This document shows positions 1-10,641 of a DNA stretch of 64,000 nt, piece by piece; within the stretch, counting starts at the first letter, position 1, and each line of letters opens with the position of its first letter. Made by a program: the position numbers and the translations under genes. Below the pieces are notes generated by a model. The model searched no databases. It saw only the letters and a program-made list of their open reading frames with translations, and was not told the DNA's origin. Location: contig CM070875.1 in NCBI GenBank assembly GCA_036365515.1, forward strand, positions 92,756,628-92,820,627, read 5' to 3'. Source of the DNA: Torymus aiolomorphi. Its lineage: Eukaryota; Arthropoda; Insecta; Hymenoptera; Torymidae.

Positions 1-540
1 AATCAGATCTGGATTCATATTACACATGACGGAAGAAGTAGAAATTATTTTTCAAATAACTTCTAAAATCATGCGATAATAAGAGATGGAACAAAACCCT
101 CGGTTTACTCTTATTACGTCTGGCGAATACTCTAAAATTCTTTTCTCACGAAAACATTCAATCTCAGCCGATATCAGAGACATTTGTCTACTATATTATC
201 CAAATAATTTATAAATTATTTGAGAAAAGTTCATATAAGCACTGATTCAGCGCTTGTACAGCATTTTACCCAAGAAATATTTTAAATTATTAGTTTATGT
301 TTAATTATTGTTTATTTAAGTTTATTTATTACAAAACTATGTTTAGGAAATGTCTATTTATTAATTTTACATAAAAAGTTAATATTAATATAAAATTAAA
401 TCGACCCGAGTTAGCAGAGAAACATCTGAGTGAGTAGGTTTATTAAAAAGCTACAAAAATAGAATGATAACAACTGCATTAGGGGCCACCCCACTAGCAT
501 ACGTTAAGCTACACCTACTTTTTGTGTATCGCCTTGAAGA

Positions 541-2030
541 TTTTTCGTTGGCTGTCTCTTATCATAAGTGCAACGAATGAGGTGTCGTCGTTTCTATGCC
601 AAGTAGTCCGTCATAATGGCGAACTGACCAGCCGGTATAATGGTTTACTTATGACTATATTCACATGTACCACTTTCTTAACTTATATGTTCCTGATACA
701 TACTGCAAAAAACTGTAATAAAAATTCATTTATTATGATTTCCAAGTACACAAACTCCCCTCTACATAAACTTCAAGGCAGGATGAGAAAATAGAGAGAG
801 TTTAGTACACTGATCAACGTATTGGTACGGTATTGGCACGATTTACTACCGGAAATAATGGTTACATCGATCCGCGGTATTAGACTTTTGTATAAGGTAC
901 CATATCTTCTTTTAAATGAAGATGTTTTGGAACCTCATTGCTTGATCGATTTCATTATCAATACATTGATCAGTCTAATCGATGGTTATATCAGCTCGCG
1001 GTATTATACTTTTTTACTACCCACTTTACCCTCTAACAGTACCGCATATTTATAACTTTCATTAACCAATTAATTTTGTTATTGATTCGGTATTAGTAAG
1101 GTATTGGTACGGATATCTTGGAAAGTTACATTCACATTAATTCGCGGTATTGTACTTTATTGTTAGGTGCAACATTCTCTTTTTATTGGAGGTATTTTGG
1201 AACCTCACAGATCGATCGATTTCCTTATCGATATGTCGTTTGATCCAATCGATGATCATTACAACTACTTAAACTCTTTTCGCTGTTTGTTTCTTATGAC
1301 AAGTACAACGGATGAGACGTTATCACTTGTATGGTTAGTAGTCCGTCATAATAATCAACGGATCAGATAGTATAATACCCTACTTATGACTATTACATAT
1401 GTGACACCTTCTTAGCTTATATGTTCCTGATACATGCTACGAAAAACTACAATAAAAATTAATTTATTGTTATTATCAAGCACGCAAACAACCCTTTACG
1501 TAAACCTCAATACAAGATGAGAAAATAGAGAGAGTTTAGTACACTGATCAACATATTGGCTCGATATTGGCATGATTTTCCACTGGAAATTATTGTCAGA
1601 TCGATTTACGGCATTAGACTTTTTTATAAGGTGCTATATCTTCTTTTAAATGAAGATGTTTTGGAACCTCATGGGTTGATCGATTTTGTTATCGATACAT
1701 TGATCAGTCTAATCGATGGTTATATTAGCTCGCGGTATTACACTTTTTTACTACCCACTTTACCCTCTAACAGTTCCGCATATTTATAACTTTGATTAAC
1801 CAGTTAATTTTGTTATTGATTCGGTATTAGTAAGGTATTGGTACGGATATCTTGGAAAGTTACATTCACATTAATTCGCGGTATTGTACTTTATTGTTAG
1901 GTGCAACATTCTCTTTTTATTGGTGGTATTTTGGAACTTCACAGGCCGATCGATGTATTGATCAACCCAATCAATTTTCATATCAGTTCAGAGTAACATA
2001 GTTTTACTACACATTGTATCCATCTATTTA
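541..2030. repeat. 734-bp tandem duplication
   Basis: Two head-to-tail copies of an AT-rich unit, offset by 734 bases; for example the block from 921 recurs at 1655. Each unit contains an internal pair of shorter related blocks built around a TTTTGGAACCTCA word followed by TGATCGAT (about 924, 1195, 1658 and 1930). The short open frames inside are duplicated along with the repeat and show no codon constraint. I see no gene here. The preceding 540 bases are also AT-rich with nothing recognisable. Confidence 0.8.
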
Positions 2031-2255
2031 CCGTATTTTATAACTTAGTCGTAGAAATTATTTTATGGAATTTTTTAGAATTCTGAGTGTTGTAAAAAGA
2101 TTTTTGGTGATTTTTCATTATAATATATTAAGCTGCGATTATGTTTTTAGACTTTTTAAATTCAAAAGTGCCTATTCCTCAAAAATTCGGTGCGTTGCTC
2201 TGCATTCTTTTATTCCGTCCCCACCGTAAAATCCGTAGTTTCATGCTCTTTGGTG

Positions 2256-2300
2256 TGTATATAAGCCGTCGTAAACGATATTTACACAACAGTTCAGTTG
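2256..2300 (+). promoter_or_regulatory. TATA core promoter candidate
   Basis: GTGTATATAAGCC at about 2256-2268 is followed roughly 30 bases downstream by an initiator-like TCAGTT. It lies about 220 bases upstream of the coiled-coil ORF at 2519. The arrangement resembles the TATA/initiator pairs in front of genes of the two Polinton elements further right, but that resemblance is an inference. Confidence 0.4.
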
Positions 2301-2518
2301 GTCTGCGCCCCAGAAACTATCAAAGATTAGTTGAACCAGTACGCTGTTACATACTTATAAATTTGGTTTGAGTGATCGTAGAAATACACTTCATCAGCCA
2401 GACATACTTCTATCGCACATTAAAGTGAGTTCTTCTTAAAGTATTAAATACTACCACTCTCTCTTAAGTTGTTAATATTGTGACAAGGTGAATTTTAAAA
2501 TGGAAAATAACTTGTTAG

Positions 2519-2923
2519 ATGATACCTGATTTCAACATGGTCTTCGATGAAACTCGTACACATATGGCAATTTTAAATGTCATTGAACGAGTCGAAACTC
2601 TCGAAGCATATGACGAAGATCATTGGACCAATGAAAATTCATTATTCAATACTGTTGAATCAATAAATAGAGATTTAAAAAATTTAGATGACTTAGAAAA
2701 AAGTAATAAATACATAAAACTTATTCTTGACTGTAATGTGCATCATACAGAAAAATTACTTAGAAAAAAAGATAATCTATGTAAACAATTAAATAAAATT
2801 ACAAAACATTTATTATTATTAAATCAAAATTTTGAGCGGAAGTTTGAACAGCAACAGAATCAAATTAATGAATTAAAAAGTGAAATTGAAAAATTGAAGC
2901 TGAATAAAAACACATCAAAATAA
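2519..2923 (+). CDS. Small coiled-coil protein, unknown function
   Basis: A 134-residue open frame with strong lysine/glutamate heptad character. The last 60 residues (NLCKQLNKI through KSEIEKLKLNK) look like one long coiled coil. There is no signal peptide or membrane segment. A TATA-type promoter lies about 220 bases upstream. A nine-codon frame starting ATGGAAAATAAC just upstream overlaps the start in another frame, so either this is a short upstream ORF or the N-terminus was lost by a frameshift. The gene lies outside element A. I do not recognise the family; it could be a leftover accessory gene of a virus-like element. Confidence 0.4.
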   Translation: MIPDFNMVFDETRTHMAILNVIERVETLEAYDEDHWTNENSLFNTVESINRDLKNLDDLEKSNKYIKLILDCNVHHTEKLLRKKDNLCKQLNKITKHLLLLNQNFERKFEQQQNQINELKSEIEKLKLNKNTSK

Positions 2924-3069
2924 ATACCGTATTTTCTTGTAAACCTATGACCTCTTTATCAGTATTTTTAAATATATCTCATTATGATAATAAATACTTT
3001 TTAAAATTTTGTAAAATACTTGTCGTTTCTTATTTTAGGAATGATTTTTATATGGTTCATAATGTAAAA

Positions 3070-4950
<1,881 letters not shown>

Positions 4951-5254
4951 AATAGTATGGGCTATGGGGCTTCTGGAACTTTATCCTCCCTACCTTGCCG
5001 ACCACGGGTTCTACTCCTCGCTAACTTACCAACAGTCGATACCGACCGATTTCCCCGGCCGGTAGTGCATGCGCCTGCAATACCAACCGGTTTTCATTTA
5101 CCATGCCGATCGCGACCGAGATTTCCCCGGCCGGTAGTGCATGCGCCTGCAGTACCAACCGGTTTTCATCTACCATACCGATCGCGGCCGATTTCCCCCT
5201 GATGGTAATCGATCAGATCGATTTACCAGCGAGCATCGGGATGTCTCATGTGTC
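4951..5254. repeat. Left terminal inverted repeat of element A
   Basis: GC-rich and inverted relative to 23099-23402, with a few substitutions. It contains two tandem ~88-bp subrepeats built around CCCCGGCCGGTAGTGCATGC. Its composition is strikingly unlike the AT-rich interior. Short open frames crossing it on either strand are by-products. Confidence 0.9.
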
Positions 5255-6330
5255 TTGAGTAATATTCCTTTACATATGTAATAAAATGAATATAAATGAG
5301 TATTAAATTATATTATTTTAATATTAACTACAAATTGAAAAGATATTCAAACTTTTGTTATGTATGATAAGACGAAAGAGTCAATGAAATAAATAAGTTG
5401 TGTGAAACATATTGAATACCTCTCTTTCTTATCATTATTTTATAATACTTTATCAAAGTATGTAATATACTTTACATAAAATGTAAAATCATTATTGAAA
5501 TAGATGTGTGTTTTTACTCATCGTTAAAGTTAATAAAAGTTTTGTTCTGAAAAAGTTAAGATGTTTAAAAGTTTTATAACGTTGTTTAAATTCATAAAAC
5601 TATCATTACTTTGTATACAATAGAATAAATTGTACAATAAATTATTATTGAATGATAATTTCCATTTCAATTTCAACAAAACTTTATCAAAATATACCTA
5701 ATATTTTCACTCTATATAAAAAATTATAAAATTTTTTTATTGAATTATAACTTTTTTACTAAAATTAAACTTTAATTATAATTTTAGATGAAAATGTGAG
5801 TTCAAGACTTACAATTAGTTTTTATTTATAATATGAAATATATAACTTATAAAGATTAATACATAGTAATACAATAGTTAAAACGTAATATAAAAGTAAT
5901 ACAAAATTAGATCTGATATAATATAATAGTTAAATGTATAGGTATGTAGAGAATCGTTTAGAAAGGATATAACAATTATAAAACTGAGACTTAATGTATT
6001 AACATATAAAAATAGCTATACGTAAATATATATAACGGATTATAAAAGTAATATAAAAGTACATTATGATTTTATATTATGTGTTAAATGTGTGAATATA
6101 CTGGTACAAAATAATTGTAAATTATAAAAATTATAAGATTTAAATCGTTTAGAACTGATATAAAAGAATATTACAAAATTGAAACTAAGTGTATATTAAA
6201 CATGTAAAAAATAGCTATGTGTAAATGTATAAAATGTATTATAAAATTAATATAAAAGCACATTGTGATATTATATTAAGTTTTAAATGTATAAACTGAT
6301 GGTTACAATTTTATTATTTAGATTAAAAAG
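5255..6330. other. AT-rich gene-free stretch in element A
   Basis: About 1.1 kb, more than three-quarters A/T, with many short degenerate ATATAAAA-type words and loose repetition (for example 5880-6060 resembles 6160-6260). No ORF, RNA gene or clear promoter is seen. It lies between the left terminal repeat and the first minus-strand gene. Confidence 0.6.
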
Positions 6331-6621
6331 TTATATGAATTCTACTGCAAAGCCACCAAGATATTTTAATTTAACTTCTTTTTCATGAATTTCTTCTTGA
6401 AGATGATTATATAAAGTTTCATTGCTTACCAATAAATCACTAGCTTTTTTTGGTAAGAAGATGTCGAAACTATTGTTCAATTCTACCACAGCTTTTTTCC
6501 CATATTTTGTAGTTACTATTTTTATTTTAGTCACTTTATACTGTTCATTAACAATTAAATCTTTTAATTTCTTACAAGGTAAAAAGTTAGAAGAACGTGC
6601 TGCAATATTGAGTTCTTCCAT
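6331..6621 (-). CDS. Small OB-fold-like protein
   Basis: An intact 96-residue frame starting MEELNIAARSS. The segment CKKLKDLIVNEQYKVTKIKIVTTKYGKKAVVEL has the alternating hydrophobic pattern of a first OB-fold strand pair. Short proteins of this type are common as uncharacterised genes in insect genomes and transposable elements. I infer a single-stranded-DNA-binding role in replication of element A; no catalytic residues are seen. A TATA box lies about 85 bases upstream on the minus strand. It is followed on the same strand by the RNase H-like gene, each apparently with its own promoter. Confidence 0.6.
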   Translation of the reverse strand: MEELNIAARSSNFLPCKKLKDLIVNEQYKVTKIKIVTTKYGKKAVVELNNSFDIFLPKKASDLLVSNETLYNHLQEEIHEKEVKLKYLGGFAVEFI

Positions 6622-6703
6622 TATTTAAGTGTAATTGCAAGACTATTTTATGTAAAGTAGAGTAGAGTGAGCGTAACTGATGTCTTGGCACTAGGAGCGT
6701 TCA

Positions 6704-6712
6704 CTTTATAAG
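6704..6712 (-). promoter_or_regulatory. TATA box for the OB-fold gene
   Basis: Read on the minus strand this is CTTATAAAG, roughly 85 bases upstream of the start codon at 6621. The spacing and TATA style match other promoters of the element. Confidence 0.45.
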
Positions 6713-6739
6713 CACTCCAGCGCTTCTTTCTATCCCCAC

Positions 6740-7561
6740 CTAGTCAATTTCCATGGATTCATAATTTTCATCTGACTGTACTTGCTCCTCACTGTATTCA
6801 TAATTCTTATCTGGTTGTACCTGCTCCCCACCACCTTCCTTTGGCTCCTCCTCCCCATTATTGTTAGTAAAAATTCTTTGCTTTTGTAATTCTTCTGACA
6901 ATTTTTCGTCTAATATTATTAAATTAAATTGATCTATAATGTCAGATATTAATCCACTCTTTACAGACATTTCTGTAGAAATGGAGTTCTGCAGGATCCA
7001 ATTTTTTAAAAGTAAAACACACTGCACAGCACAGCAACTTATTGATTTTTTATTTAAATGCACATCACACGATTCACTATCATCCATATAGGACTTTAAT
7101 TTTCCAATTTTTGGACAGCCAAGATCTTCTAGGTTCACTATTTGTACATTATGATTACTGTAAAACGATTGAAGCCAGTCTTTTTTTTGTATATCTTTTA
7201 CATAAATTGTGATTTTCTTTGCCATTTCAGGCAGTACTTCTAAAGTATTTACTAAATCTTCATGTGTATCTTCTCCATAATTCCAATCTAAGCCATGTAA
7301 ATAATCTTGTAACCATAAATTAGTTTTTTGAGATTTTTTGTTCAATTCATACCATTTACATGGTGATTTTATAACCATTTTAACTATTTTGTTACTATCC
7401 GTTTGTACATTGACTGCAGCTAATTCTTTACATATGAATTCATTGTTGTTTCCACGAAATCCCTTAAAATCCATAACTACTTCCATTTTGCTGTGTGGAT
7501 GAGAATTAATTAAATAAAAACTAAAATTTATAAAATAAAAAATAATATATAATTTTTTCAC
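6740..7561 (-). CDS. RNase H-like/DEDD-nuclease-like protein (inferred)
   Basis: 273 residues, with a probable functional start at the internal Met of MEVVMDFKGF (7486); the 25 residues before it are hydrophobic and may be untranslated or a leader. Visible order: VVMDFKGF strand (D31), KELAAV, then LHGLDW at about 88-93, ITIYVKDIQKKDWL at 117-130, and a Cys-rich CDVHLNKK...CCAVQCV block. The C-terminus is acidic, with a duplicated EEQVQ(S/P)D motif. A related protein exists in element B at 35858-36535 with the same VVD, HGLDW and IYV blocks. The strand pattern recalls DEDD exonucleases, but that is inference and the acidic set is not secure. It follows the OB-fold gene on the same strand. Confidence 0.5.
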   Translation of the reverse strand: MKKLYIIFYFINFSFYLINSHPHSKMEVVMDFKGFRGNNNEFICKELAAVNVQTDSNKIVKMVIKSPCKWYELNKKSQKTNLWLQDYLHGLDWNYGEDTHEDLVNTLEVLPEMAKKITIYVKDIQKKDWLQSFYSNHNVQIVNLEDLGCPKIGKLKSYMDDSESCDVHLNKKSISCCAVQCVLLLKNWILQNSISTEMSVKSGLISDIIDQFNLIILDEKLSEELQKQRIFTNNNGEEEPKEGGGEQVQPDKNYEYSEEQVQSDENYESMEID

Positions 7562-7829
7562 ACCTTAAATAATAACTTTATTAAATGTTTTTGCAGACTA
7601 TTTTTAATGATCTTTTGAAATTATAGGTTTTAAGTAGCACTTCACTGCACTAAAATATTTTATTGAAATAGTTTATTACAAAAGCACACACAAAATCACT
7701 TTTTATGGTATTATAGCTGTATTAGGAATATAGCATAAGCTTCACAGCACTATGTCTTTATTAGAAGTTCTTATTAAGAAAGATTTTTTTGACTAATTGA
7801 TTCGTATTGTTACGCAAGCTTATAAGAAC

Positions 7830-8003
7830 ACTTCATCCTACACCCCTCCACGATTTCGGCGACGAGGCGGCAAGTCACCGCAGTCCCACTTATTACACTT
7901 AGCTATAGCAAACGAGGTCTCCACTACAATAAGATAGTTCACCCCACACCCCTCCACGATTTCAGCGGTGAGATGACATGAGTCACTGCAATCCCAGTTT
8001 CAC
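7830..8003. repeat. Duplicated GC-rich ~60-bp block
   Basis: Two copies (about 7835-7892 and 7945-8003) sharing ACACCCCTCCACGATTTC and a CAAGTCAC-type half, separated by about 110 bases. They are much more GC-rich than the surroundings and sit immediately upstream of a small spliced gene candidate. They could be promoter-proximal binding sites or a remnant tandem repeat. Confidence 0.6.
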
Positions 8004-8017
8004 GCGCTCATTTTAAT

Positions 8018-8271
8018 ATGGATGGTGGCTCAGTGAAGAGCAAGCGTAAGGAGACTGAGCTCCGCGCTTATCTACCGCTCCAAATGTTGCATAAAATTCT
8101 GCAACTACATGGAATAATGGGGCATATGTTGTTAAAGGTAACTATAAATTTTGTTAAATTTTATAAGATTTTTTTCTTTAGTTACAGGAAGAAGACTTTC
8201 ATAAATTTTTAGCTCACATCGAAAACTCAACTTTAAACAGAGATTTTTTTAGCCAAGTCAACAATATTTAG
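8018..8271 (+). CDS. Two-exon small gene candidate
   Basis: Exon 1 (8018-8137) encodes 40 residues starting MDGGSVKSKRKE and ends exactly before GTAACT. Exon 2 (8188-8271) follows a TTACAG acceptor and adds 27 residues to a TAG stop, in phase 0. The product would be a 67-residue basic, helix-prone protein of unknown family. The intron is about 50 bases, the size of other introns in element A. Without splicing, exon 1 runs on into intron sequence for a few hydrophobic codons. No homologue is recognised; splicing is inferred from sites only. Confidence 0.4.
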
Positions 8272-8815
8272 AATTTTTTTAGTTACACACATTTAAATTT
8301 TAAAGGTTTCCAGCATTTTTATAGCTAGATCATCTATTTTTAGCAACAGCTCTTTTTAACGTATTATTTTTCAACAGAAAATTTTTTAGCTAGATACATT
8401 CAATTTCAAAGGTTTCCAGCATTTTATAGCTAGATCATCTATTTTTTAGCAACAGCTCTTTTTAACGTATTACTTTTTCAACAGGAATTTTTTAGCTAGA
8501 TACATTCAATTTCAAAGGTTTCCATCATTTTTACAGCTAGATCATCTATTTTTTAGCAACAGCTCCTTTAAACACGTATTATTTTTCAACAGGAAATTTT
8601 TTAGCAGATACATTCAATTTCAAAGGTTTCCAACATTTTTACAGCTAGATCATCTATTTTTTAGCAACAGCTCCTGTAAACACGTATTATTTTTCAACAC
8701 GAAATTTTTTAGCAGATACATTCAAATTTCAAAGGTTTACAGCATTTTTACAGCTAAATCATCTATTTTTAGCAACAGCTCCTTTCAACATATTATTTTT
8801 CAATAGAAAATTAGT
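8270..8815. repeat. ~107-bp tandem repeat, five copies
   Basis: Five degenerate copies of an AT-rich unit containing AAAGGTTTCCAGCATTTTT, GCTAGATCATCTATTTTT and AGCAACAGCTCCTTT. The AAAGG word falls at about 8302, 8408, 8515, 8622 and 8731. It lies inside element A between two small spliced gene candidates and shows no coding potential. Confidence 0.8.
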
Positions 8816-9115
8816 TTTTAATCATTATAATTTTTATATTTTTGTTAACAATTATTTATAAAATTTGTTTCTATAGATATAAAACTAGTTTGTCTTAAAT
8901 AAAAGTTGGTAATGAATTTAGTGACCTCTTTCAAACCTATAGTACTAATGCTATAGGAAATCTTTGGAAGGTAATAGAACACCTAAAGTATTTCATTATA
9001 TTTACAAACTAATACTTTGATAATAAGGGACTCTTGAATTCGGTGACGAATGTAGCTCAGTCTAGTCCAGTTTCTGATCGCGAACACTAGTGAGTGAGTG
9101 AATAGATTAATAAAA

Positions 9116-9960
9116 ATGATTTCAATTTATAGGATAAAAAAATCATCGGTGGCACCGCAACACGGAACGCGTGAAGTCACAGTCACACACTTCCGGAGAG
9201 ATCCTCGTAAAATATGTGATCTTCCGTTACCACCATTTGCAGAAGTAAGTTTTACTATATAACTATTAATTTACTTCATTTTGATTTTTAATTTTTGTTT
9301 TAACATTTATTCTTATAAATTTAAAAAAGAAGTTGACATAACGTATAGATAGTAATATGTTTAAATTATTTGTAGGAACTGAAACAACAAGAATTTTATA
9401 CTAAAGATATTATATTACAAAAAGACCAAGCAGTGCAATATAACGCACCAGAAATTCAAGAGGTATTTATTTTATATTAAATTATTAAAATATTAATTAA
9501 TTATGAAATTAGATAATAATAAATCTAATAAATTTTTATTTATAGATAGATGATCAACAGAATGATCTGTCACACTCAGATCAGAAAACTACTCAATCGA
9601 TTATGCAGGAAATAATAGAGGTATTTATTTTTACTGAATTTTAAAAAAATTATCTAATCATAAAGTAAAATAAAATAACATTTCAATCATTTCAGAAAGA
9701 GAAAGCAGTAAAATCAATCATTCAAGAAATAGCAGAGGTATTTATTGTTTATAGAATTTTCAAAATATTTTAATTTTAAAATAAAATAACATTCATTAAC
9801 ATTTGTTTTATTTTAGATAGAATATCAACAGAATCAACTGTCAGAACAACTACAACAGCAAGATGAACCAAACCCAACATCTTTTTGTTTACATTCTATG
9901 ACCTCTCCTCCCCACTCATTAAATTTTGACTTTAATGTAGATCATTTTTTTATACATTGA
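9116..9960 (+). CDS. Five-exon phase-0 gene candidate
   Basis: Five exons can be read with consensus splice sites and no frame change: 9116-9244 (ends before GTAAGT), 9376-9462, 9546-9620, 9696-9737 and 9817-9960 (TGA). Exons 2-4 are all followed by GTATTTATT, and the acceptors end TGTAG, TATAG, TTCAG and TTTAG. The 158-residue product is basic at the N-terminus (THFRRDPRK...DLPLPPFAE) and then glutamine/glutamate-rich, with short repeated endings (QEIIE, QEIAE) and QQNDL/QQNQL in exons 3 and 5, as if exons were duplicated. The family is unknown. It sits between PolB and the OB-fold/nuclease genes, so an accessory or early role is plausible but unproven. Confidence 0.5.
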
Positions 9961-10120
9961 CAGATGAATTTGAAGAGGAAAGTCAAAAGTATAAATAAAT
10001 AATTAATTATTCTTAAAAAATGTTGGTATTATTAATATTTGTAACTAGAATATTATTTTTAAATAAAAATATTACTATTTATATTAAAAAAATTTTTTCA
10101 ATTTATTTTTCATATATATA

Positions 10121-10325
10121 TTTAACTCTTGTTTGTACTAACATAGAAGAACTGCATTAATTTGTACTATATATTTAACTCTTGTTTGTACTAACATAGA
10201 AGAATTGCATTAATTTTTAACTATATATTTAACTCTTGTTTGTACTAACATAGAAGAACTACATTAATTTTTAACTATATATTTAACTTTTGTTTGTACT
10301 AACATAGAAGAACTGCATTAATTTT
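10121..10325. repeat. ~54-bp tandem repeat antisense to PolB
   Basis: Four copies starting at about 10121, 10174, 10228 and 10282, each carrying TTTAACTCTTGTTTGTACTA followed by ACATAGAAGAACTGCATTAA. The reverse complement of this 40-base core matches the PolB coding sequence at 11095-11134 with about two mismatches. The array ends in TATATA-rich DNA before the PolB promoter. Confidence 0.85.
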
Positions 10326-10567
10326 TATATATATATACACACAGCGACAGAGCGACAACTTTTCTACCATGAAATCGCACCTTAAAGGTTACTCCTGCGG
10401 TCTACTCGACTATATGTATTTGTACATATATATATATACGCCTTAGCTATCGATACAATCACTTAGTGAGTGATGGTAAAGTAGTATTCACCCTGACCGC
10501 ATAAATTTAAATTTCATATAATGAGTAAGAAGACTGATAAAGTTATCCCCTCCAGTTTATTACAATT

Positions 10568-10580
10568 CTTTATAAAAACG
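10568..10580 (+). promoter_or_regulatory. TATA box for the polymerase gene
   Basis: TTCTTTATAAAAACG lies about 70 bases upstream of the likely PolB start at 10642, with a CAGT-type initiator region between them (about 10593-10610). The spacing is consistent with the TATA/initiator layout of other element A genes. Confidence 0.45.
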
Positions 10581-10641
10581 TGAGTAGTCTACAGTGAATC
10601 ATCAGTATTCATTTTAACTTTACCAATTCAAGATAGAAACT

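Noticed and set aside
4951..5254. Interpretation of the 304-bp repeat as a LINE 5' leader
   Set aside because: The hexamer duplication and the continuous ORF1 frame from 4795-4950 to 23403 fit terminal repeats of element A much better.
8270..8815. CRISPR-like array
   Set aside because: Repeats of about 107 bp without distinct spacers, in an animal genome; a simple tandem repeat.
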